Part shown: positions 1 to 12,500 of the stretch, one piece after another
Position numbering within the stretch: position 1 is the first letter of the stretch
How the letters are laid out: each line of letters begins with the position of its first letter
Source of the DNA: Liolophura sinensis
Taxonomy: Eukaryota; Mollusca; Polyplacophora; Chitonida; Chitonidae
Assembly: GCF_032854445.1 (NCBI RefSeq)
Contig: NC_088300.1
Span: 71,896,984-71,960,983 of the forward strand
DNA length: 64,000 nt
Direction of reading: 5' to 3'
Program-made: the position numbers and the translations under genes
Notes under the pieces: generated by a model
Told to the model about the DNA's origin: nothing
Databases searched by the model: none
The model's input: the letters and a program-made list of their open reading frames with translations, nothing else

Positions 1-641
1 AGTGTCAAAAATGGAGCTGACAAGTCTTTTTAATACTGTATTTCCTCTCAATTTAGCATGAAAAATGCACTTTCAGAGACACATAAACAAAGTTAAGCTC
101 TTATAAATCCCAAAGTGGCTTTGAGCCAGTTTGACATCGTTCGTGTAAACACAAAGTGAGGCCATTTAATCCGATTCATTTTCCCTTGCATGCAAACGTG
201 GCTTTAATCCCGTTTCAGGTCTTGAGCGAGTTTATCTGTGTTGTGTGAGTGCTAACTGGATTAAATGCCCTGGGTACGTGGAGGTCAGGATGACGGCGTA
301 ATTACTAAACTGGCTTAGACCGTGTGAACGGGCAAATCCCTGAACTGGCATGAAACAGGCTTGGACACATGGTCATGTCAACGCACACATTTTTAAAACT
401 GGCTTCGATTTAAACCGGTTCAGACTTGATAGGGTTTTAAATTTTGGTTGTGTAAGCAGGGTGTTACATGTAAAGGCTTTAAAAATGTTGATTTAAACTT
501 GCCCATGTGTGACTACCTCATTTATACTCATTAGTCATTTAACGTCTTTTTTTCGACAGTGCTTCCTGGATATGACAAATGACTGAGTACTTCTTTTGGA
601 CACTATCTTGTTGCTTAACACTATAGTCAAGAATCTGTCAC

Positions 642-3600
642 CTAAAGGTTGGTTGTCAGATGTGTTGGTGGAGAAAAATGGTCTGCTGAGGGCAGACAGC
701 TGAACTTTGGCAAGTAAACTTTCCCCGGTGTAACAAGCCTTCAATGACTGGAAGACTGTGTAAACATACTGATGCCACAGTCTCTATGAACACTAACTGC
801 AGGGTAATCTACAAATTCCTAGTCCAGGGCAGGAGTTGAACTGTGTACCTTAAACCTACCATGTTCATGCCGCTTCCCTCTCTGGATATGTGATCACTAT
901 GTATAAACTCTTTAAAAAGTCACATTTGTTTTGGGCATATTTTAGAAATATGATGTAACCAGTCTATCTACGACTCTTGCCAGTCACCAACCAGCTGTTT
1001 TTTCTATACTTTTTGCAGGGTAAAATGTGACAACTTTCTCTAGACTAACATATAGCTCATCAGTATCTCATCAGCTGTCGCACTTTCCCTCCACATGATT
1101 TAACCAGTTAAGCCTGACTCGCTAACTCAATTGTATTTGAGACTTTGTGATATGACTGACACGTACATTAACATGTATTAAACTTACCAACTGTTTTTGA
1201 GACTTTTTACTGGACACGAGTCATGTAAGTCAATAACTAACTGTTTTCATGACTTGTCGTTAGACTGACACATATGTACATGTTTAAACTCACCAACTGT
1301 TTTTGAGACTTCTTACTGGACATAAATTGGCCACCAAACTTCAGTTGCATACTAGTCCTGTAACGGAAGGGTCTCACCTTCGGATTTTCTATGCTGCCTG
1401 GATTCAAATCTCTGAAGATGGGAGAAAAATAAAACAAATCAATGTTAGTTAGGTCACACACACCTCACAGCAAAGTCCCCCCCCGCCTCCCACTGTCAAA
1501 ATACAATGGTCAAACCATCTTGGAACCAGCATTCATTTTCCTTCAAAACCAGATAACATTTTCAGGTTAAATATACGTGGTAGAGACTGGTTACTTGAAT
1601 TTGACCATAAATACACCGCTTTTACTTAAAATATTATCCAAGCTCAACATTTTGTTGGCTCTCCCCACAAGTCCATTTCAAATGTCAGAAAGTGTATTGT
1701 GGAAGTGTGTTGGAATGCAACTTGGATCATTCAGCCAGGGATTACAGAAATGTCAGTGAGTGACATAACAAATGCATGCACTGACTAGTATCTAGGGGTA
1801 ACGTATATAACCAAGGGTTACACCTGCACATTGTACATGAGGAAACGCCAGGTAATATAAAGAAGGCATGCACCTACCAGTGTCTGGGGCAGCATATATA
1901 ACCACTCAGGCAAGGGTTGCACCTGCACATTGTACAAGAGGAAACGCCAGGTAAAACAGAAAAGGCATGCACCTAGCAGTGTCTGGGGCAGCATATATAA
2001 CCATTCAGCCACGGGTTGCACCGCACATTGTACATGAGGATATGTCAGGTAACATAAAGAAGGCATGCAAATACCAGTGTCTGGGGCAGCATATATAACC
2101 ACTCAGGCAAAGGGTTGCAAATGTCAGGTAACATAAAGAAGGCATGCACCTACCAGCGTCTGGGGCAGCATATATAACCACTAAGTCAGGGGTTGCACCT
2201 GCACATTGTACATGAGGAAATGTCAGGTAACATAAAGAAGGCATGCATCTACCAGTGTCTGGGGCAGCATAAATAACCAATAAGTCAGGGGTTGCACCTG
2301 CAGATTGTAAATGAGGAAATGTCAGGTAACATAAAGGCATGCACCTACCAGGGTCTGTGGCAGCATATATAACCACTCAGGCAAGGGTTGCACCTTCACA
2401 TTGTACATGAGGAAATGTCAGGTAACATAAAGAAGGCATGCACCTACCAGTGTCTGGGGCAGCATATATAACCACTCAGCCATAAGTGGCACCTGCACAT
2501 TGTACATGAGGAAACGCCAGGTAACATAAAGATGGCATGCACCTACCAGTGCCTGGGGTAGCATATATAACCACTAAGTCAGGGGTTGCACCTGCACATT
2601 GTCCATGAGGAAATGCCAGGTAAAATAAAGAAGGCATGCATCTACCAGTGTCTGGGGCAGCATATATAACCACTAAGTCAGGGGTTGCACCTGCACATTG
2701 TACATGAGGAATCGTCAGGTAACATAAAGAAGGCATGCACCTACCAGTGTCTGGGGCAGCATATATAACCACTAAGTCAGGGGTTGCACCTGCACATTGT
2801 ACATAAGGAAATGTCAGGTAACATAAAGAAGGCATGCACCTACCAGTGTCTGGGGCAGCATATATAACCACTAAGTCAGGGGTTGCACCTGTACATTGTA
2901 CATGAGGAATCGTCAGGTAACATAAAGAAGGCATGCACCTACCAGTGTCTGGGGCAGCATATATAACCACTAAGTCAGGGGTTGCACCTGCACATCGTAC
3001 ATGAGGAATCGTCAGGTAACATAAAGAAGGCATGCACCTACCAGTGTCTGGGGCAGCATATATAACCGCTAAGTCAGGGGTTGCACCTGCACATTGTACA
3101 TGAGGAATAATCAGGTAACATAAAGAAGGCATGCACCTACCGGTGTCTGGGGCAGCATATATAACCACTAAGTCAGGGGTTGCACCTGCACATTGTACAT
3201 AAGGAAATGTCAGGTAACATAAAGAAGGCATGGACCTACCAGTGTCTGGGGCAACATATATAACCACTAAGTCAGGGTTTGCGCCTGTACATTGTACATA
3301 AGGAAATGTCAGGTAACATAAAGAAGGCATGCACCTACCAGTGTCTGGGGCAGCATATATAACCACTAAGTCAGGGGTTGCACCTGCACATTGTACATAA
3401 GGAAATGTCAGGTAACATAAAGAAGGCATGCACCTACCAGTGTCTGAGGCAACATATATAACCACTAAGTCAGGGTTTGCACCTGTACATTGTACATAAG
3501 GAAATGTCAGGTAACATAAAGAAGGCATGCACCTAGCGATGTCTGGGGCAGCATATATAACCATTCAGCCACGGGTTGCACCGCACATTGTACATGAGTA

Positions 3601-6600
3601 ATCGTCAGGTAACATAAAGAAGGCATGCATCTACCAGTGTCTGGGGCAGCATATATAACCACTAAGTCAGGGGTTGCACCTGCACATTGTCCATGAGAAA
3701 TCGTCAGGTAACATAAAGTGCACCTGTACATTGTCCATGAGGAATCGTCAGATAACATAAAGTGCACCTGTACATTGTCCATGAGGAATCGTCAGATAAC
3801 ATAAAGAAGGCATGCACCTACCAGTGTCTGGGGCAGCATATATAACCACTAAGTCAGGGGTTGCACCTGCACATTGTCCATGAGAAATCGTCAGGTAACA
3901 TAAAGTGCACCTGTACATTGTCCATGAGGAATCGTCAGATAACATAAAGAAGGCATGCACCTACCAGTGTCTGGGGTAGCATATATAACCACTCAGCCAG
4001 GGGTTGCACCTGTACATTGTACATAAAGAAATGTCAGGTAACATAAAGAAGGCATGGACCTACCAGTGTCTGGGGCAGCATATATAACCACTAAGTCAGG
4101 GGTTGCACCTGCACATTGTACATAAGGAAATGTCAGGTAACATAAAGAAGGCATGCACCTACCAGTGTCTGGGGCAACATATATAACCACTAAGTCAGGG
4201 TTTGCACCTGTACATTGTACATAAGGAAATGTCAGGTAACATAAAGAAGGTATGCACCTACCGATGTCTGGGGCAGCATATATAACCATTCAGCCAGGGG
4301 TTGCACCTGCACATTGTACATGAGGAATCGTCAGGTAACATAAAGAAGGCATGCATCTACCAGTGTCTGGGGGAGCATATATAACCATTCAGCCAGGGGT
4401 TGCACCTTCACATTGTCCATGAGGAATCGTCAGGTAACATAAAGAAGGCATGCATCTACCAGTGTCTGGGGCAGCATAAATAACCAATAAGTCAGGGGTT
4501 GCACCTGCACACTGTCCATGAGGAATCGTCAGGTAACATAAAGTGCACCTGTACATTGTCCATGAGGAATCGTCAGGTAACATAAAGAAGGCATGCACCT
4601 ACCAGTGTCTGGGGTAGCATATATAACCACTCAGCCAGGGGTTGCACCTGTACATTGTACATAAAGAAATGTCAGGTAACATAAAGAAGGCATGCACCTA
4701 CCAGTGTCTGGGGCAGCATATATAATCACTAAGTCAGGGGTTGCACCTGCACATTGTATATAAAGAAATGTCAGGTAACATAAAGAAGGCATGGACCTAC
4801 CAGTGTCTGGGGCAGCATATATAACCGCTAAGTCAGGGGTTGCACCTGCACATTGTACATGAGGAATCGTCAGGTAATATAAAGAAGGCATGCACCTACC
4901 AGTGTCTGGGGCAGCATATATAACCACTAAGTCAGGGGTTGCACCTGCACATTGTACATAAGGAAATGTCAGGTAACATAAAGAAGGCATGGACCTACCA
5001 GTGTCTGGGGCAACATATATAACCACTAAGTCAGGGTTTGCGCCTGTACATTGTACATAAGGAAATGTCAGGTAACATAAAGAAGGCATGGACCTACCAG
5101 TGTCTGGGGCAGCATATATAACCGCTAAGTCAGGGGTTGCACCTGCACACTGTCCATGAGGAATCGTCAGGTAACATAAAGTGCACCTGTACATTGTCCA
5201 TGAGGAATCGTCAGGTAACATAAAGAAGGCATGCACCTACCAGTGTCTGGGGTAGCATATATAACCACTCAGCCAGGGGTTGCACCTGTACATTGTACAT
5301 AAAGAAATGTCAGGTAACATAAAGAAGGCATGCACCTACCAGTGTCTGGGGCAGCATATATAACCACTAAGTCAGGGGTTGCACCTGCACATTGTACATA
5401 AAGAAATGTCAGGTAACATAAAGAAGGCATGGACCTACCAGTGTCTGGGGCAGCATATATAACCGCTAAGTCAGGGGTTGCACCTGCACATTGTACATGA
5501 GGAATCGTCAGGTAATATAAAGAAGGCATGCACCTACCAGTGTCTGGGGCAGCATATATAACCACTAAGTCAGGGGTTGCACCTGCACATTGTACATAAG
5601 GAAATGTCAGGTAATATAAAGAAGGCATGCACCTACCAGTGTCTGGGGCAGCATATATAACCACTAAGTCAGGGGTTGTAACTGCACATCGTACATGAGT
5701 AATCGTCAGGTAACATAAAGAAGGCATGCACCTACCGATGTCTGGGGTAACATCTGAACGCTCTGGGATTCTCCACTGCCTTATCTGTCTTAGTAAAGGC
5801 CACATCTACTTTTGACAGGTACAGCATCCATAACCTCCATACCACCTCCTGATAAAGCATAAGAAAACCTAAATTATATTGGCATTCATTGTGCACATGG
5901 TAGTAAGGTAACTCAGACTGCTTTGGTTCCTCATATGGATGTAAGGTCACAACCATTACACCTGGGTTTGACAAGTCATTTATTCAAAAAAAAGAAGAAC
6001 GCATTTTAATTTGATCATAGCTAGATGTGCATAAGGGACGACTTTCACAAAACTTTTTTGTCACTTTTCTCGTAAATGACGTCTCCTTATAACACTATAA
6101 CCCAGACGTCTTTCACTAAACAAGTGATGAGAAACGTGACTTATAAAGTTTTGTAAAAGCGGCCCTTGAATTTTTTGTTCAGTTGAGCAAACAACTTTTA
6201 TCATGTAACACATGACTCAGCGACATTCAGCTGGGAGATATTTGTGAAATTCCATTATTTTTGGCACAAGTGCCTAAAACTCATTTGAGTATTCTGATTG
6301 GAGAAAACAATCACATGACCTGTCAAAATTGAGGTCCCAACCCTTCTGGGTAGAATCCCCTATGTCAGAATATTAATTTAAATATTAAACTAAATGTGGA
6401 AAAAAAAATAAATAAATAAAAAAGTACTTTTTGGCCATTCAAGATTCCTGAAACATTGGTTTCTCCAAAAGACCAGATTATGAACTTTCCCACACTGTTC
6501 CTTAAGCATCGCATATACATAAATGCACATGTATACATGTATATATACTACAAGTTCTGTCATGTGGTAACCCACATGCCTGATGTTATTCCCATGGGTA

Positions 6601-8431
6601 CAGGAAGCTGGACTGGCTACAATAACCATATACACGTGTATCTCCTTCCTCAAGCCAACCCCCGTGACTTAAAGCGACAATCACAACAGCATAAAGTAAT
6701 CACAACACAATCACAGCAGCATAAAGTAATCACAACACAATCACAGCAGCATAAAGTAATCACAACACAACCACAGCAGCATAAAGTAATCACAACACAA
6801 TCACAGCAGCATAAAGTAATCACAACACAATCACAACAGCATAAAGTAATCACAACACAATCACAGCAGCATAAAGTAATCACAACACAATCACAACAGC
6901 ATAAATTAATCACAACACAATCACAGCAGCATAAAGTAATCACAACACAATCACAGCAGCATAAAGTAATCACAACACAATTTTTTTTTTTTTTTTTTGA
7001 TTGGTGTTTTACGCCGTACTCAAGAATATTTCACTTATACGACGGCGGCCAGCATTATGGTGGGAGGAAACCGAGCAGAGCCCGGGTGAAACCCACAACC
7101 ATCTGCAGGTTGCTGACAGACCTTCAAACGTACAGCCGGAGAGGAAGCCAGCATGAGCTGGACTTGAACTCACAGCGACCGCATTGGTGAGAGACTCCTG
7201 GGTCATTACGCTGTGCTAGCGCGCTAACCGACTAAGCCACGGAGGCCCCCACAAAACAATAACAGCAGCATAAAGTAATCACAACACAACAACAACAGTA
7301 TTAAGTAACACATGCTAAATTGTATACATGTACAGAGTATATGATGTACAGTATAAAGATACCTTTATGTTTTCTCTGGCTCCCAGTTTGATGAGGGCAT
7401 TCACCTGCTCCAGTAAGATGTATTGAAACCCTTCATGGATCATCCACAGGCGACCGGGTTCCTCCACTGTCAACAGACAATTGCATGTGTCTGCTACAGA
7501 GTCATGCTTTACACAAGTACCAGTGTAAAGGAGTCCTTTCTTTTGCTTATGGGCAGAGAAGCTTATGGGAAGTGCAACGTATCAGGGAAACTATGTACAT
7601 TGATACCAAGAGGTATTTGGCATTTGTCCTCAATATAGCCATGATTGAACATTTCTAAGTGCTTAATTTGCAAAAAAAAAAAAACAACATCACTTGTCAA
7701 CATTTAGCAATGTGGCCTGTACACAATATTTCCAGGCCGATTAAATTCAAGCATTGATTGGTGCATATGATCAAACTGGTCATCACTTTTATATCATTAT
7801 CACACTAATTACAGGACATCGAGACCTACTGCCTACTACAGAAAAATAAGATCAGTATTTCAGCTCAGAGTTACATCGTTTCTCTTTCAAAAACATTTTT
7901 AGTCATTTATTTTCACTCTGATCTGAAGTGTATACCAGCTAGATTACATATAATATCATTATGTGTAGATGTCTAATGTACCTTTTTTTGCAGCTGCAGA
8001 CTTTGCTTTATGAACTACAGCATGACTTCCGGTGCTCACAACATACTCAGTTTCCTCCACACGAATGTCCTGTAATAGAAAACATTTATCTCAACTGACA
8101 CCACATGACAGTGGCTATAACCTCTTACATAAGGAGCACATGACAAAGAGCAGAAAATAGAATATATTACATTTTAAGTCATTAATAATGTACTATCAGA
8201 AATGATTCACATATTCTACATGTACCTGTATGAGATATCCAGGTGAAATACAAGAAGTACAGCATTTATACAGTGGCATCCAAACTTATCCCTATAGATC
8301 ACAAAGCATACAAAAACTCAAGCATATATGTATATGGTACACACTTGTGACTGTGTTTGACACAGAGAACAGTAGAACAATCCATCGATACAGTCAAACT
8401 CATTCTCTCCACACTGCAAGCAGGTCGGCAT
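642..8431 (-). CDS. TAF1B: TAF1B, RNA polymerase I initiation factor subunit, 5' part
   Basis: Exons on the minus strand: 8345-8431, 7982-8069, 7363-7466, 5736-5848, then tentatively 1378-1411 and 642-747. All have GT-AG borders and their phases join without a break. Exon 1 starts at an ATG and encodes a zinc ribbon with Cys4/Cys7 and Cys21/Cys24, as in TAF1B/Rrn7. Exon 3 contains EGFQYILLEQVNALIKLGA, which matches the conserved EGFQYIL block of vertebrate TAF1B, and exon 4 (VVWRLWMLYLSKVDVAF) continues that helix region. In known systems the protein belongs to the SL1/core-factor complex that brings RNA polymerase I to rDNA promoters, and is the TFIIB-like member. The C-terminal cyclin folds lie beyond the left edge. 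The two leftmost exons rest only on splice sites, phase and an open frame. Exon 4's donor lies where a satellite begins, so its exact end is uncertain. Confidence 0.8.
1768..5755. repeat. 99-bp satellite array in TAF1B intron 4
   Basis: About 40 head-to-tail units of roughly 99 bp fill this stretch, between TAF1B exon 4 and the next candidate exon. Each plus-strand unit carries in order AAGAAGGCATGCACCTACCA, TGTCTGGGGCAGCATATATA, ACCACTAAGTCAGGGGTTGC and a CACATTGTACATGAGGAA-like end. Because 99 is 33 codons, a minus-strand frame stays open over long runs (2476-3564 reads as 362 codons). The frame has no conserved start, no signal peptide and breaks repeatedly, so I treat it as a satellite and not a gene. 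The right end of the array merges into the donor side of exon 4. Confidence 0.95.
3717..3800. repeat. 44-bp deletion variant of the 99-bp satellite
   Basis: Here the unit is only 44 bp (GTGCACCTGTACATTGTCCA followed by TGAGGAATCGTCAGATAACA and TAAA) and is repeated directly. It equals a 99-bp unit lacking about 55 bp. Single short units recur near 3905, 4543 and 5180, each time shifting the minus-strand frame. Confidence 0.8.
5849..6680. other. TAF1B intron 3, left part, no feature seen
   Basis: AT-rich intron sequence between the exon 4 acceptor and the 30-bp array. It contains short A-rich runs and a CATGTATACATGTATATATA tract near 6530. I see no exon-like segment with paired splice sites on either strand. 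Confidence 0.5.
6685..6980. repeat. 30-bp minisatellite in TAF1B intron 3
   Basis: About ten units of 30 bp (ATAAAGTAATCACAACACAA then TCACAGCAGC) with few substitutions. Residual units continue at 7258-7300 on the far side of an inserted SINE. The length is ten codons, so both strands show spurious open frames. Confidence 0.95.
6981..7250 (-). mobile_element. SINE-1, full length, tRNA-derived
   Basis: On the minus strand the element reads from a tRNA-like head near 7250 (A-box-like TGGCTTAGTCGG, B-box-like GAGTTCAAGTCC) through a GC-rich body to a tail ending in an A run (T18 on plus, 6981-6998). It splits the 30-bp minisatellite. Flanks ACAACACAA and ACAAAACAA suggest an imperfect target-site duplication. 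This is the best reference copy of the window's main SINE family, probably of the V-SINE/RUDI-like mollusc group. Confidence 0.85.
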
Positions 8432-9595
8432 TATTCAAATCAAAGGCAGTACACCTGAAATTTAACAAAAAAGAGGAGCACTCAAGTGTAGTTCAAAGTC
8501 ATGCAGATTTTGATACCACGATGTTATGCATGCATTGATTTTGTTGAGACTAAAATACAAAATAATATTATTTTCAAACAGGGCAATGGGATAAACATTT
8601 GGGAACCATCCCCTAGAACCAGACAAGAGCTACATGCATTACTGAACATTTGTGCAGACGGTCGTGGATTCCTTAAGGGATCTTCTCAATTTCCTGCCTC
8701 CATAATGCTGGTTGCCAACATCTACATGTTCTGGGTTTGGTCTTGACTGGTATAAGTGAAATATTCCGCGTATGGCATAAAACACCTATCACATGACCCA
8801 AATACAAAAAAAAAATTAAAACAAAACATTTCATTTTTAAGAACTAAACTTTATGGGTTTCAGTGTGATCTGTGTTACATGAGAATATAATTATATGTGG
8901 ATGAATTTTTCATGGATTGGAATATACCAGTACCAAATTATATGTACAAGTCCAGTCTCTAGCTTCATCTGATTAACAGAACCAACACTAAGGATTTATT
9001 TCATTGCGCCGGTACCTATATGTACAATATATGTACATGTAATTCATATTTAAATGGCGGCTACCGTACTGACTTTGTTTCATCTAATTTGTCTATTTGA
9101 ACTCACTGATGTACGGGCCTGCGCAAGAACACCGTACATCAAAGTGTAGTTCGCATTTCAAAAGATGACAGTCCGCAGTAGGCCTACATGACCAAATTAC
9201 TTATTTTTATACTTTCAACCTGATATGGCGATGTTGTTGACGTTGTTGTTGAAGTTGTGGTCCCGCGTGGATGAAAATAAGTTCTATATTGAACTTTTCC
9301 GAGTCCAGTTTAATAAATGCGCCTTCTTAGAAACTTAGCCTCATTGTAATTAGCTTTTCAAACAGTTGACAGCCATATCACTTAACATGTGATGAAAGGT
9401 TCAGATACATATTGTTCGGTAGGCATACATTTCATATTTCGAAACTGGCACACATCGACTACCGATTCTTGTGGCGATTACCTCCCTTGGCTGTACGACA
9501 CTGGCGCTGCAGATTGGACGTCAATGTCGAAGAAAAATGTGAAACGTTGACTAGGGTTTACGTTTCAAGTGGTCAAGTGTGTTCTGTCGGGCAGT
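8432..9595. promoter_or_regulatory. Divergent intergenic region TAF1B / AUP1
   Basis: The start codons of TAF1B (minus) and AUP1 (plus) are 1164 bp apart and transcribed away from each other, so both promoters must lie here unless there are untranslated exons elsewhere. No clear TATA box sits at a sensible distance from either start. A degenerate SINE-1 occupies 8655-8796. Confidence 0.5.
8655..8796 (+). mobile_element. Degenerate SINE-1 body and tail
   Basis: Recognisable by CCATAATGCTGGTTGCCAAC, then TATAAGTGAAATATTCCGCG and CATAAAACACCTATCACATG, diverged versions of the SINE-1 3' half. The head is missing or unrecognisable. Confidence 0.65.
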
Positions 9596-12500
9596 ATGGG
9601 ATCAGTAGAGATAGGTGAACTTTTTGAAAGCTCCAGGTATGTCAGAGTACTTCTCAAAGGAATCAGTGCCGCATTAGAACTTAGTTACTGCCTGTGTCAT
9701 TCGCTGACAACGACAACAACAACACGTCATTATTATATATACGTATAGGCTACCAAGCTGTTATATATACATGTATATATCTAGTTCTAGGTTGCTTTAG
9801 GTTTGGCATAATTTTATTTAGCCATGGCTCCAATTCATCGCCACATAGCCCTCCATTTAAATTCGGATTCATTTGTCTTGATAACTTTTTAAGGCCTTTG
9901 AAGCAAAAATAACACGTCAAATAACATCATGTCGTGTTTTTCGTGATATTAAAACATTGAACACAAGAGCAGAAGTGAAGGCGTTGAAAGTTAAAGTTAC
10001 TACTGAACGTACTACTGTATTAACAGAATGCCTGTCGGAATCTGGAATCAAATTTAAATTAATAGAGATCGTCAAACAAACATCTCATTCATTGACACGA
10101 AAATGTGAGTACCACCAAAACATGTGACAGAACGGGTACATATGCTCCTTTCCTTTTTTATCTGTCGATGGCAAATACAGCATTGAGCAGGTATTTCCAA
10201 GGCTACATGGTTACAAATTTGTTTTAGTAATTCTGAAAGTGACTGTAAAGTGACATGCTGTAAAACTCGTCGGCATATTTGATAAGTTAAGGGGTAGTCC
10301 AAATTCTTGACTACAAACACACATTATATTTCTGAGACCACCATGAATTTGGTGCAGGTGTTGAGACCTGAGTTAAGGCATCAGTCCTCTCCAGCCATTT
10401 TCCCTGGCAGGACAAAGCACTGCAATTTCACGGCAATGTGTTGAAAATGTCAATGTCATTGACTTCTTTCAAGTCGCACACTTCAACTGATGGGAGCATC
10501 AGTTTTAAGTACCAGCCCAGGTACTAGCATGACAATGGGCAGGTGGAATAGTATGATGATTTAATGTTTACTTGTTATGTCAAGACCTGTTTAATATCTG
10601 CAAAGCATTCCCCTTACCTTTCCTCTTCAGATAAATTTATAGTATAAAACATTAGACATGAGTGTCGAAATTGATGTTCCTGGATGCCTTACCTATTTGG
10701 CTTTATACCTACGCAAAATTCGTTTGGGCGACATCCTGGGTAGTTGTTGGTGAAAGTTGGTAGTTTTCACCCAGCTATAATTGTATGGGAAATATGCTTC
10801 TGTGTGAATCAAGAATTATAAAAAATATGGCTCATGACGAATTTGGGGCTAAACTTTGCTGAATGCTTTTTTGCCAAACCCAACATCAACAATCTCAGAC
10901 AATCTCAGATAAGTGAAATATTCTTCAGTTCGGCATAAAAAACCAATCAAATAAGTAAATATATTATGATCACACTTCCTAGAACCATGCTATTGCCTAA
11001 TAGTGTCCTGAACAGATACCTGTAATTACATTCATGTACACATCGAAAATCAACACTCAGACTTTTGTTAAAAGAATTCCTCTATGATTTTCATGTAATA
11101 AAGCTTAAATATTCAGTACAAAGTTAAAGCAAAAACTGTAGAATTAACTCTGCCAAGCTGAATACTTCAAATCAGGAAATTTCAAAACATTTCAAAACTA
11201 AAAGAAATGTACACTCCAGATGAATATGCCAATTTTTCATTGTCTCTATTTTATCAAATTACTTGTTTTGTTATGATTGAATATTTTGTTACTGTATTAG
11301 ACCATAAATTCTTTGTTTTACATCTCTTTTAATATGAACCTAACACAGTCCAAACAGGAGATGGAAATGGACCATCACCCACTCACTTTGGCTGTCTTGG
11401 GTACATGTAGATATGCACTTGAGCTTCCCAGTGCATAGCTTGGGAGGCAGTATGGGTACTATCTGTTTACTATTAACCATTCACATAATTGGGTTAACCA
11501 TCCTCATAATTGGGCCTGTCTGTTCTTTCAGATTACGTTGCACATGGAGTCTTCTACCTTTGGTGATGTATTTCCCACTAGGCATAGTTTTGGCATTGGT
11601 TCGTTTCTTCATTGGCCTGCACACTTTTTTGATCTCCAAACTGTTACCAAAGTCTCTGACAGTCAGAAGGTATATACTAAAGTAAAACAGTTCTGTCATA
11701 ATGAGTCTCATTGGCATTTCAGAAGTCTCATGAATTCACATAGGTTTAGACGAGATAGGTTAGTGGCTCTTTCAACCTAACGCAGCTATTAAAGTGGTGC
11801 TTTTAGGATAGTTGCTAGACTGAATATAGTTCTCGCATAGTTTAGTCTGTCAGCTCAACACAGCAGTTAGCAGCTACCATAATTTGATAAAGTCATGTCT
11901 TTAATAGTTGCAATAGTTTGTGGGGGCCTCCATCTTACCTCTCCTAAACCTGAAAATCCAGACTCCTGAAATCTGATTTGGCTTACACAGGGACCATCAT
12001 CAGTGTTCTTATACAAGATGTAAATTATTAAACTAATGAATGATGATTAAGATCAATTTTCTTTTTCCCATATCTAAATGTACATGTACAGTACACAATA
12101 CTACAAGTAATTTAGACAAGATTGCGGCCATGTTGTTCAATGTAGAGTTTTTAAAATCGGCATCAACATTATAAATCTCGTGCTACACTGTATTTACTGT
12201 TTGAAATCAGGTCATACAAATATAACTTCAGATTTCAAAGGTGCCTTAATAATAGTATTTTTGTACTGTGACATGAACAACATGGAACCCAGCCCATATT
12301 TGAATTGTTGAACTGATATTTAAGTTTTATTTGTTACAAATAACAAAAATTACATTCCTGTAATTAAGCACATTGTGATGTTGATTTGTTAATCAGCTAA
12401 TTTCTTATACCTTGAGAGTGTTTGCTGATAGGAATGTGTGTCACACTCCTGCCTTGTTGTGTTTTCCAGGTATATATTACGGACCATGTGTGTAGTGCTA

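Noticed and set aside
1577-1759. 60-codon plus-strand ORF
   Set aside because: No splice sites, no motif, antisense within the TAF1B intron.
2476-3564. 362-codon minus-strand open frame as a repetitive protein gene
   Set aside because: It lies wholly in a 99-bp satellite within an intron of TAF1B on the same strand, has no conserved start or signal peptide and is broken by variant units.
6456-7190. Plus-strand and minus-strand frames of 244 and 107 codons
   Set aside because: Both are made by the 30-bp minisatellite and the inserted SINE-1.
8226-8280. Extra TAF1B exon with CCTSC, a possible zinc-ribbon half
   Set aside because: No usable acceptor in frame, and exon 1 (8345-8431) joins exon 2 directly in phase with a complete zinc ribbon.
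9054-9149. 31-codon plus-strand ORF (MAATVLTLFHLICLFELTDV) upstream of AUP1
   Set aside because: Ends in a stop before any donor, and AUP1 exon 1 with its matching N-terminus starts at 9596. It could at most be an upstream ORF.
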